From positions 77,501-92,500 of the forward strand of contig JACVTC010000048.1 in assembly GCA_016946835.1 (NCBI GenBank): DNA of 15,000 bases. Direction: 5' to 3'. The translations under genes were made by a program, and so were the position numbers. The stretch comes from Neocallimastix lanati (nom. inval.) (lineage: Eukaryota; Neocallimastigomycota; Neocallimastigomycetes; Neocallimastigales; Neocallimastigaceae). Every line of letters starts with the position of its first letter. Within the stretch, counting starts at the first letter, position 1. This document shows positions 1 through 9,544 of this stretch, piece by piece. Below the pieces are notes generated by a model that saw only the letters and a list, made by a program, of their open reading frames with translations, was not told the origin of the DNA and searched no databases.

Positions 1-901
1 TTTTTGATTTTGTTGGCTTTGAGCTTGTTTTTGGTTTTGTTGATTTTGAGCTTGCTTTTGATTTTGATTTTTTTGGCCTTTATTTTGATTCTTATTATTA
101 TTGCCATTACTATTATTACTATTATTTCCGTTGGCAGCATTGGTATTGTTAACTTGAGTCATATTAGGTATATTACCTTGATTCATTTGTCTCTTTGATA
201 ATTGTTTTCTTATATTGGCTCTTTTTGGATTATTAGGATTACTATTAATATTATTATTCAAACTGGATGGATGTAATAAATTATCTTTATAATACATTAA
301 TAATAACAACAATTATTATCATTATTATTATTATTATATTAGTATTTTTTATAATATATAATAAAATAAAATTAAATAAAATAAAAATTTTAATAAAAGG
401 AAAAAATAAAAATTAACATAATAAATTATATAATAAATAAATAAATAAATAAAAATCATTGCATTTATAATTAGGTTCTATATAATATAATAAAATATAA
501 TTATAAAGATTAATGCATGTTATGTATAAATTACCTTCTTTAGAAATGCTATCATTAGAAGTCATAGTTAAATTATTCATAGAAGTTTCACGTAAAGATA
601 AGTTTGAGGCTGAAGCTCTAGCACCTGGTGGTCTGTAAACACCAACTGGTTTCTTTTCGGATGATTTTGACTTATCTTCAACTAATCCCTTTGGAGGTGG
701 GGATAAAGTATTATGTGGTGGGAAATTATCTGGTTGGATTGGTCTCCAACTAATCTATAATGATAATGATAATAATAAAGTAATAGTAAAAATAATAATA
801 ATAATCAAATATTAATAAAAATAAATTAGTAATAAAAATAAAATAATAATAATAAAATAAAAAAAAAAAATTAAAAAAAATTTAATAAATAATTATATAT
901 C

Positions 902-935
<34 letters not shown>

Positions 936-3545
936 AAAAAAAAGTTATATTTATTTTAAAAATATTTACTTGATAAAGTTCTTTAATTTCACATTCAAAG
1001 AGTTTAACACCAGAATAATGCCAAATCTTGAAACCATTATCAACACGTAATCTTGGAGTTAAGGTGGCAGTAATAACATGTCTACCGTCTGGACACCAAT
1101 CACAGAAAGATGAATTAGAAGCTTGAGCATGACCAACCTTTTGACAAGTTAATCTATCAAAGAAATCCTATTTTCAGATAATTATTTTAATTTTTATATT
1201 TTTTTTATTATTTTTTTTCAACAAACAAATAAACAAAAAATAAAATATAATAAAAATAAAAATATGAATAAGAATAAAAAAAAAAAAAATAAAAATAAAA
1301 TAAAAATAAAAATAAATTAATTAGAGTTTGTTTAAATTTATAATTAGACGTATTATATATATATATATTAATATTATTATAATAATTTACCATTTCACCA
1401 GCTAAGTTACCAAAACCAGCTATACAAATAAGTAAGATCAAAAAACGAAAAAAAAATCAAAAAAAGTTAAGGAAAATATATATATATAATATCAATTCAT
1501 AAAATCTTCAATAATATATTAATTATTTTAAATTATAATTAAAAAAATAATCTAAATATAAAAAAGGATATTTCTTGAATGAGGACTGTATCTAACAAAG
1601 TTTCTATGATTCTTTGGAAAATCATAAATTGGAATAGCACGCCAATCATAAAGAGTTGCTGAAGATGGCATTAAACCATGAATAACAATGAATTCCTTAG
1701 AGTTTGGACTCCATGAAACATCATGAATTGGAGCTCCTGGTTCTATTATATTATTTTATTTTATTTTATTTTACATTATATTAAATTTTAGTAAAGTATT
1801 ACTTTTTATATTTATATTTATTATAAAATATTTAATTTTTGAAAAATAATAATAATAATAAAAAAAAAAAAAAGGAATAATAATAATATAAAATGTAATA
1901 ATATTTAATAATATTTACCAATTGGAACACGACATTCAAATTTTCCAGCAATAGAGAAATAGTATAATGAAGCTTCACCATAGTAACTTAAACCAGAAGC
2001 ATCAACTTCTGTGTGAGTCCAAACAAGAAGACTAACACCTAATTTATTCCAAAGCATTTCAACACTATCTGCTTTGAAAAAGGTCTTAATTAAAATTGGA
2101 ACTTCAAAATTACCAAGACTAAAGATTCTAATGGAAGCTGGGACACCCTATTTTTTTTTTAATAAAAACAAATAATAATAATTAAAAATAAATAATATAT
2201 ATATATTTAAATAAAAATAAATAAAAATAAATAATTTATTAATATTTTTTTTTTTTTTATAAATATCGTTAATCTATATTATTATTATTTTTTTTTTTTG
2301 TATTACTATCGTTATTTTATATCTGTACTTTAACATTTAATTTATATTCAAATAGCTAATTTATCTCAATAAATTATCAAATTACTTATTTTTTCTTATT
2401 TAATTTATTAATTAATTAATATAATATTTATTTACATTCTTTTCTGGAACAAAAGCAGCAACGGATGGTGTTCTACCAGGTGACATTGAAAATGCAGTCA
2501 TTTGAGGTAATTTAAGCTTTGAACGAATTCCAAGATCAAATTTTCTTGTATCGTAAAAGTGAACTTCCCCAGGAACTAATCTAGCACAAACAGATTCATC
2601 ATCTGTCCATTGAACTTTCCAATTGTTTTGCGATTTTTGAACAAAAGTAATCTTCAATTCACCAGTACTAACTTCATAAATAAACATATTATGTGGTTGA
2701 ATATCTGGATCTTGACTTTTAACTATTAAATTCATTAATAATTACATATAATTAAAATATATTTTGAAAATAAATCATATTAATTAATAATATATATATA
2801 ATAAATGAATTCATAATTAATAAAATAATAATAATCAAAATAATTATAATAATAAATACCGAATTTAGTGTAAAGAGCAAGGAATTTTCCCTTTGGAGAA
2901 AAGTTAATATCTAAAACATTTGTTTTCTTAAATTCACGAATTGGTTCATACGAAACTGCATCAATAATAGTTACACTTATATATATATAATATAATTATA
3001 TTTTTATTAATATTTCAAAAAAAAAAAATTTTTTTTATTATGAATAAGAAAACTTAATTGTTTTTTAGTTAATTGATTATATTTAAAAATTTACCCTTCT
3101 TGACTAACATAACCTAAAAATCTTCCATCTGAAGTATATTGATATAACTTTACATTTGGAACACTTTTATTTTTTAAATATATATATATATATATTTTTT
3201 AAAAAAAAATTATAAATAAATAACAAAATTAATATTAACCACAAAATTTTTTATTTGAAAATGTTTTTTAATTTAAATATAAAATTTACGTTTTAAAAAG
3301 GTTATAAAGTTGATTTACTGGTGGACCAAGTGCAGCTGATAAACCTTCTGATGAACGGTCTATTTTAGTTTATTTTAATCAAGATAAAAAAAAAAAAAAA
3401 AAGAAAAAAAAAGTAAAATAAATTAGAATAATAATATAAGAATATAAAATTTTTATGTTTTTTTTTTTTTTGTTTGTTTGTTTTTTATTTTTATTTTATA
3501 GAAAAAAATATACTTACAAGCTATTTGTGGAATAATGGATGACAT
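1..3545 (-). CDS. EIF2A: Eukaryotic translation initiation factor 2A (eIF2A), 11 exons, C-terminus cut by window edge
   Basis: eIF2A is a cytosolic WD-repeat protein that can deliver initiator tRNA to the 40S subunit independently of eIF2. Exons, in coding order: 3545-3518, 3359-3290, 3163-3095, 2975-2860, 2722-2436, 2147-1919, 1742-1572, 1431-1391, 1167-970, 754-535, 284-1 (open). The spliced frame stays open for 571 residues with all phases matching. Family signatures are RSSEGLSAALGPP near the N-terminus, SWSPNSKEF, AGFGNLAGEM, CDWCPDGRHVITATLTPRLR, GFKIWHYSG and GVYRPPGAR, all at the positions expected from animal eIF2A. The N-terminal ~400 residues form the beta-propeller. From about residue 480 the tail is Asn/Gln/Lys-rich, replacing the usual basic linker. 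The start ATG (3545-3543) has A at -3 and is followed by a 28-nt first exon. Introns are 119-288 nt, nine GT-AG and one AT-AC. The last ~100 residues should lie left of the window. Confidence 0.95.
1432..1571 (-). other. U12-type (minor spliceosome) AT-AC intron 7 of eIF2A
   Basis: On the minus strand the intron begins ATATCCTTTTTT at 1571, an exact match to the U12 5' splice site consensus (A/G)TATCCTTT. It contains TTCCTTAAC at 1474-1466, an exact U12 branch-site match, and ends TTAC at 1432. Joining codon A|TT (Ile) gives HSR-IICI-AGFGNL, the same length as the animal eIF2A segment HGH-ILVL-AGFGNL. There is no GT near the conserved exon end, so a U2-type solution would need an in-frame stop to be tolerated or residues to be lost. 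The branch A lies about 35 nt from the 3' end, longer than the usual 10-20 nt. An alternative AG end at 1420-1419 would delete several conserved residues. Confidence 0.87.
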
Positions 3546-4087
3546 TTTATTTTTAACTTTTTCTTATAAAAAAAAAAAAAAAAATCTCCTTTATATATTT
3601 TATATTATTTGCAATTATACTTTCTTTTTTTTTTATTGTTTATTAATCAATAAATAACTTGTTGATATATACTTTAATTTTTCTTTATTAATTGTAATAA
3701 TAATTATTATTATTATTGCGAAAAAAAAAAAATCAATTATATCTAAAAATTATTTAAATTTACTATTGCTGATAAATTTATTTGTATATATGTATAATAT
3801 ATTTATACTATTTATATTCCAAATAACTGATATAATAATTGGATAGAGGAATAAAAAAAAATAAATAATATATATATAAAAATAAAGAATTAGTAATTTT
3901 ATATTATATAGTTTAAATGTTATATAGATAAAGTAATAATAAAATGATACAACTATAAAAATAATATAATAATTATATATAATGATTATAGGTCAAATAA
4001 AGTGTTATTATTATTATTTTAACTTTGTATCTTTTGTTTGCTATTATTTATTATTACAATTGTTTTTTTTTTTTTTACTATTTACTT

Positions 4088-4131
<44 letters not shown>

Positions 4132-5140
4132 CTTTTTCATTATTTTCTATTGTATTATTCTGTTTTTATTTATTTATAATTTATCATTTTGAAAATTATT
4201 AAATATCCACATTTATAAAATCATCCATTTTATATAAATAGACAACTGTTTATTTATAAATTCATTTATTTACAAATGTCATTTTCAATATAATATTAAA
4301 TATTTTTTTTTTTAATTTTTTTAATTCGTATCTATTAACTATATTATTATTATTATTTTTTATTTATTATTTATAATCATAATAAAAATATAAATATAAA
4401 TATAACAAATTATTATTTGTTTGTTTGTTTTTATTTATAAATAAACAATATAGTTATTTATATTTCTACTAATCTTAATTTACTTTCTTTATATTTTTAT
4501 TTAGTGTATTTATTTATATTTTGTATAAAATCAAACAATTTTTAATTTAAGTATTAAAAGGATTTATATGTTTCTGTGTAAACACCAGATAAACAGGTAT
4601 TACATTGATTCCAATTATAACAATTTAATTAAAATATTAATTGATATTAAATCCATTATTCTTTATTATTATTTGAAAATGGAAAAAAAATATATATATA
4701 TGTATGTATATGCATATTTTTCGTATTGTATAAAAGTATGAATATGCTTATGTAAATTAATATATTATAATTAGATACTAACCAATATGAAATATATTTT
4801 TCAAATATATGTATATATATATAATAACAAATTTATTATAAAAAATATAATTTTTTATTAATAAATGATTATTTTATTTATTTATTTTTTTAATTTCTCA
4901 AAAAGAAAAATAAAAATATAATAAAAAAATATTTATTATATTCAATATAAAAAAGCTTCTATTTTTTTTTTTTTTTTTAAAGTCTTCTCCTTTTAGAAAA
5001 GAAAAAAAAAGTAAGGAAAAAAAGAGAAGAAAAAAATTAAAAATTTATTTTTTAAAATTCTGCTCTATGTGTATAAAAAAATTTTTTTTTTTATTTATTT
5101 ATTATATAAAATAACAAACAAACAATTTATAAGTAACTAA
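3546..5140. other. AT-rich intergenic DNA upstream of eIF2A
   Basis: No gene is recognised here. The stretch holds the presumed eIF2A 5' leader and promoter side (3546 upward, an A/T-rich leader with homopolymers), short (TTA)n runs near 3700 and 4097-4127, and alternating TA tracts. Open frames here consist of TTA/ATT repeats translated as Ile, Leu, Phe and Tyr and do not look coding. The only stretch with a different base composition is the short Cys-containing frame at 4557-4628, listed separately. Confidence 0.6.
4557..4628 (-). pseudogene. Orphan Cys-containing coding-like fragment (24 codons)
   Basis: On the minus strand, between two in-frame stops, the sequence reads LNCYNWNQCNTCLSGVYTE and so on, ending TYKSF-stop (TAA at 4556-4554). 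The three Cys residues in C-x5-C-x2-C spacing followed by x2-G resemble short Cys-rich extracellular repeats. The local base composition is less AT-biased than its surroundings. There is no start codon and no clear 3' splice acceptor before it, so it is either a relic or chance. I do not recognise a family with confidence. Confidence 0.2.
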
Positions 5141-5141
5141 T

Positions 5142-5224
<83 letters not shown>

Positions 5225-5345
5225 TTATTTATTTATTATTTATTATTTATTATTTATTCATTTATTTATTATTTATTTATTTATTTATTATTTATTATTT
5301 ATTATTTATTATTTATTATTTATTATTTATTATTTATTATTTATT
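5141..5345. repeat. Compound (TTTA)n / (TTTATTA)n microsatellite
   Basis: Positions 5141-5224 are 21 uninterrupted TTTA units. They are followed by mixed tetramer and TTATTTA heptamer units, which become a regular heptamer run from about 5285 to 5345. Immediately 3' (5346-5360) the sequence switches to AAATAAATAAAT, so the end of the array can fold back on itself. This is the longest simple repeat in the window. Confidence 0.95.
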
Positions 5346-5582
5346 AAATAAATAAATAATAGAAATGTATAAAATTAATTTAATAATTAAATAAATTAAT
5401 AATTAGTTAATAAATCTTAATAAATGGAGAAATAAAAAAAAATTTTCTTTATTATAAATCAATAATATTTAAATCTTAATTTATAATAAATTAAAATAAA
5501 TGAATGAATGAATAAATAAATAAATAAAATAAATAAATCTAATTGACAAATATTAATTGTTAGTTGAAATATTTATGTGTGA

Positions 5583-5702
5583 AAAAAAGAAAAAAAAAAC
5601 AATACCAGTGAATGCTATGTAAATGTGATTTCACAAGAAATAACTGAAGAGGACAGTATTAACAAATTACAAAAATTATTTAATTACTTTAAAAATAATT
5701 TA
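5583..5702 (+). pseudogene. Orphan coding-like frame, possible gene relic
   Basis: A 39-codon stretch open from the stop at 5580-5582 to TAA at 5703-5705 reads NTSECYVNVISQEITEEDS followed by INKLQKLFNYFKN and a stop. Its mixed amino-acid composition, with Asp, Glu, Cys, Ser and Thr, is unlike the translated A/T repeats around it. No in-frame ATG precedes it and no splice acceptor is obvious. I do not recognise it; it may be a relic exon or chance. Confidence 0.2.
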
Positions 5703-5705
5703 AAG

Positions 5706-7059
5706 TTATAAAATAATTAAGATAAACCTTTTTATTTGATTGATAATTATGAAATTATAATAAAAAGGGATTAAAAAAATATAATTATAAAATAATAAAT
5801 AAATATTAATAAATAATAAATAATTTAAATAATAATACTTAAAATTACACATCTTTTACCGTTTTGAACTATTTTTTATTAGCTAAATTACTATAATTAA
5901 TGTTTATAAAGAATAAAAATAAGTAAATGATTTAATAAATTATTAATAAATAATAACAAAGTAAATAAATAAATGAATGAATAAGTTTTTAATAAGATTA
6001 TTATTTATATAATAATATAAAATATTTATATTTGAATATATTATTTATTTTTTTTAAATCAAAAACTGTATTACTCTATTTTCTTTATAATTGATAATAT
6101 ATGACATAACAGAAGTTAAACATATATTAGTTAAAATTTCATATATATAATAAAATACATTATAATATACATAATTTCCGATCTTTTTAATACATTTAAT
6201 ATATTTAATGTTTAATCTAAATTTATATTAAATAATATTAATTGTAGAAAAAAAAAATTAAAAAAAAAAAGAAAAAAAGAAAAAAAGAAAAAAAAAAAGA
6301 TCAATAATTTTTTATAAACTAAAATAAAAAAAAAAAAAATTAAAAAAAAAAGGCATAAACAGAATATAAAAGGAGACTATTGTTAATATATTTGAATTAT
6401 ATAAGAAAATTGAATTCTCGGTATAATAATTTAAATTTTAATTTTAAAATGTTTAAGGCAATAAAATTAAAAATTAAAAATTAAAATTTAAAATTTAAAT
6501 AATAAGTTAAAATAAAAAAAAATTAAATTATTTGATACATCCACTTAATACATTATAAATTACGTATTTCTTTGTAATACATTTGTGAATTTAATTAATC
6601 ATTATATTTATTATTATTGAATTGTTTATTTTTTCTTTAATGATTAAATAAATTGATTCATATTATAATATATTCTAATATATACATCAATAAATTATTT
6701 TTATAAAAATCTTTAAAAATTTTTTTTTGCGGTAGAAATAAATTGATTCTATCTAAATCTATATTATTTATGTGTTCATATTAAATGAATAAATAATATT
6801 TATCTAAATAATATATATAATTAAAACAAATGAATATAATGAATAATAAATAAATATTTCCATATAAATAATTATTTATTTAATTAATTTTATTGAATTT
6901 TTAATATAAAAATTTCTGTATAATTTTAATTTTATAGTTTATTTTATTTTATTTTATTTTTTATTTTTTTTTATTTTTGGATACAGGATGCATTTTAAAA
7001 AAAAAAAAAAATTATCAAAATTTAATAATAATAATAATAATCAATATATATATATTGTA
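5706..7059. other. AT-rich intergenic DNA without recognisable genes
   Basis: Nothing coding is recognisable on either strand. The stretch contains A-rich purine tracts at about 6246-6300 and 6327-6352, and an imperfect A/T inverted repeat around 6429-6500 made of TTTAAATTTTAATTTTAAAAT-like arms. The remainder is generic A/T sequence with many TAAATAAT words. Confidence 0.6.
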
Positions 7060-7122
7060 ATATGATGTTATAATATGTAAATATGATGTTATAATAGGTA
7101 AATATGATGTTATAGGGGATGA
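7060..7122 (+). repeat. 21-bp tandem repeat, three copies
   Basis: Three adjacent 21-bp units begin ATATGATGTTATA: 7060-7080, 7081-7101 and 7102-7122. Copies 1 and 2 differ at one base. Copy 3 diverges in its last third (GGGGATGA). It lies directly upstream of the retroelement debris. Confidence 0.85.
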
Positions 7123-7132
7123 GTTTAATGTA

Positions 7133-7324
7133 TTAAAATGTAATATGTAATATAATTAATATATAAGCCACAATATATGAACATAAAAGCATGTAATTTA
7201 AGAATGATTTAAATGCTAGTTTATTCTTTATCATATAAATATCAAAGTTGACATAATTATAAAATCCTAAATTCATGGCTCTTAAACAGATTAAGAGTCT
7301 CTTCATAAAATATTGATAAATCAA
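7133..7324 (-). pseudogene. Possible Ty1/copia reverse-transcriptase relic, inverted
   Basis: A 63-residue minus-strand frame contains MKRLLICLRAMNLGFYNY. This resembles the motif (K)R-I/L-L-R-Y-L-(R/K)-G-T-x-(D/N)-L-G-L-x-Y found near the reverse transcriptase/RNase H boundary of Ty1/copia Pol, with the normally conserved RYLxGT degraded to ICLRAM. The downstream residues are degenerate. It is opposite in orientation to the copia gag remnant starting at 7405, so if real it belongs to another insertion or an inverted piece. The match is short, so confidence is low. Confidence 0.35.
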
Positions 7325-7661
7325 TAGAATACATTTCTTATAAAATACATATATAAAATTTTTATGATATCAATTTTATTAATTTTATATTAAAATTTAA
7401 TAAAATGAGTGATAATATTTCCCTTAAAAAAAAGAAAGCTATATTAGATGAAACAAATTATTGTATGGTGTGATAATATAATTGATTCTGTTAGTGAGGA
7501 AGGCCTAAGTGAATACATAGAAAAGGACATTTTGGCTGAATTAAGAATACTTGAACAAAGTGATGAAGTAAAAAAAAATTAGACAAGACAAAATAAATAA
7601 ATAATAGTAAAGTTATGATATATCATTAAAATTCATAAATAATATTATTGTTCTATAATTA

Positions 7662-7679
7662 CCATCAGAAACAATGGCC

Positions 7680-7734
<55 letters not shown>

Positions 7735-7755
7735 ATCCATCAGAAACAATGGCCA

Positions 7756-7786
<31 letters not shown>
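7662..7786 (+). repeat. Two 75-bp-spaced copies of a 19-bp gag segment, each followed by a long poly(A) run
   Basis: CCATCAGAAACAATGGCCA occurs at 7662-7680 and again at 7737-7755. Each copy is followed by (A/C)TTT and an A run of 48 (7685-7732) or 27 (7760-7786). The offset of 75 bp is a multiple of three. Both read PSETMA(N/T)LKKK in the gag frame. This looks like a local duplication inside the dead element plus slippage expansion of A. Confidence 0.85.
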
Positions 7787-7791
<5 letters not shown>

Positions 7792-8218
7792 ACATGATGC
7801 TAATGATATGACTCAGTGGATAAATAAATTAAAAATGATAAAAAGCTTAACAAGGAAAATGAAATTCCTTCCGCTATTAAGATAATTTTTAAGAATATTT
7901 AAAAATATGGAGAACTGAAAGACTGGTTTAGGAGGTAAAGAAAAAGAGTTAGGTATTTCCTAAATGACCTAACTAAATAGCCATGAGAAGAAGCTAATTT
8001 TATTATGCAATATCAAAAAAGATGACCAAAAGAACAAAATAAATAAAGAATCTAATTAAATATCATTTTAAATAAAGAAAATATTAAGAAAATTTTTAAT
8101 TAAATTAAAATCAATTAATTCAGAAAATATGCTAGCTGATGCATTAGCGAAATGCATTAACGGAACTAAAATAACTGCCTTTGCAAATCAAATTTTCATT
8201 ACTAATGAAAACTGATTT

Positions 8219-8228
8219 GAGGGTGGAG
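8219..8228 (+). other. Polypurine tract preceding the 3' LTR
   Basis: GAGGGTGGAG sits four bases after the RNase H stop codon and directly before TGTTAAAG. This is the usual position and composition of a copia plus-strand primer site; many copia LTRs begin TGTT. It is interrupted by one T. Confidence 0.6.
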
Positions 8229-8450
8229 TGTTAAAGTATATATTAATATTAATGAATAAAATTTAATAATCTAGTTTAATAATCAAATATTATAAATAAA
8301 AAATACTTATGTAAAAATAAATTTTATAAAAATTCTTATACTTTTATGTATATGTGAATATCTCTTAAATTTATTTATAATCACGTGAAATCATAATATA
8401 TTTAAATAAACAAAAATTGATAAAAAAAAACGACTTTCATATGAAAAATA
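8229..8450 (+). repeat. Probable 3' LTR start of the copia remnant (end not determined)
   Basis: The sequence TGTTAAAGTATATATTAATA begins immediately after the polypurine tract. The right boundary could not be fixed: no clear terminal CA with a target-site duplication was found, and no matching 5' LTR is visible before 7405. The end coordinate is only an estimate. Confidence 0.45.
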
Positions 8451-8997
8451 TTTTACTTAAATTTAAATAATAAATAATTAAATGAATGTATAATTAAATG
8501 AATAATATTAGTTATTTTTTATTAATTTTAATCAATATTTAAAAAACATTTTTTATGATAACAATTAATAAATTTTATATAAAAAAAAAATTTTTACTTT
8601 TTTTTAAATAGAATAATTTATATTATTTGAAATAATTAAATATCAATATTAAAAAAAAAATTGTATATATATATATATATTCATAAATTGTAATATTTAA
8701 AAATATATAATATTTAAAGATAATTATATAATATTTATAAATAATTATCAAATTTTATTTTTAAATTAATGCTTTCTTTTTTTTCTTAAAAAAAAAAATA
8801 AAATAAAATAAAAATCGAAATAAATACTAATTTAATATATCAAAATTTTATATATATATATAATTATTTAAAATAATTTAATATCAAAAATACAATAATT
8901 ATAACATTAAAAGAATTAAAGAAATTCTTTGAAAAAAAAAAACAAATTTAAAAAAGAAAAATAATATTTATATTTTCAATTTATATATATATTAAAA

Positions 8998-9040
<43 letters not shown>

Positions 9041-9046
9041 AATAAA
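8451..9046. other. AT-rich region upstream of the DUF3605 gene
   Basis: No coding sequence is recognised. It should contain the promoter and leader of the gene starting at 9047. The last 46 bases are a 37-A homopolymer (9001-9037) followed by GTTAATAAA and the ATG. Long A tracts just upstream of starts could exclude nucleosomes; that is inference. Confidence 0.55.
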
Positions 9047-9513
9047 ATGTTAAATGTAATAAGAAATAATAGTATTAAAGCTGTTAAACCAGCTTCAAAA
9101 ATTCTTATAAATAACATACAAAGATTAAATCTTAAAAATATTCACTCATCGTCAAATTTTAAAAACAATTCCTATTTATTTTTAAAATGTCCACCAAATA
9201 ATTTTTCAGTCCAAAATCTTTCTAATTGTTCTACCAATTTCACCAATTTTAAATGTTATATGTCATCTAGTATACCAAAAGTCTTTCCAAAAGAAACCAT
9301 TATAGATAGTGAAGAAAAAATTGAACTCATTAAAAGTAAAAAGGTTAAAATGGCTAGACCATTTCATTGGGAAGAAATGAAATATATTCTAGAAAAAGAT
9401 TCTGTTGATATAATGGTTCGAACACCTGCAGATGATGCAGCCTATTTAAATTGGATGAAAGCTTTAAAATCAAGATATACTTCAATTAATGGTAAATATA
9501 TATATAGATTTTT

Positions 9514-9544
<31 letters not shown>

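Larger units (their letters stand above)
7405..8228 (+). mobile_element. Degenerate, internally deleted Ty1/copia retrotransposon (gag pieces plus RNase H end)
   Basis: Starts at ATG 7405 (MSDNISLKKKKAILDETNY). After a +1 shift it continues from 7466 as WCDNIIDSVSEEGLSEYI and on to a stop at 7580-7582. This is the LDxTNYxxWxxNI pattern that opens Ty1/copia Gag. Further broken Gag pieces follow: KFINNII, PSETMANL, KYKHDANDMTQWINKLK (from 7784), YFLNDLT and EEANFIMQYQK (about 7950-8020). At 8108-8215 the frame KSINSENMLADALAKCING ends TNEN-stop; it resembles the ADxLTK end of copia RNase H. Protease, integrase and almost all reverse transcriptase are missing, so a large internal deletion joined gag to the 3' end. 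Multiple stops and frameshifts make it inactive. Confidence 0.75.

Noticed and set aside
4-198. Plus-strand 64-codon hydrophobic open frame
   Set aside because: It is the reverse strand of the eIF2A Gln/Asn/Lys-rich last visible exon; Leu/Ile richness is a by-product.
1419-1571. AT-AG alternative for the U12-type eIF2A intron
   Set aside because: It would keep frame but remove three or four residues of the conserved strand before AGFGNL; the AC end restores the family length exactly.
3982-4179. 65-codon plus-strand frame rich in Ile, Leu, Tyr and Phe
   Set aside because: It consists of translated TTA/ATT repeats and T runs, with no domain or splice context.
5141-5345. CRISPR-like or satellite array
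   Set aside because: The units are 4-7 bp without spacers, a plain microsatellite in a eukaryotic genome.
7613-7795. Minus-strand frame with poly-Phe
   Set aside because: It is the complement of the two poly(A) runs within the copia gag relic.
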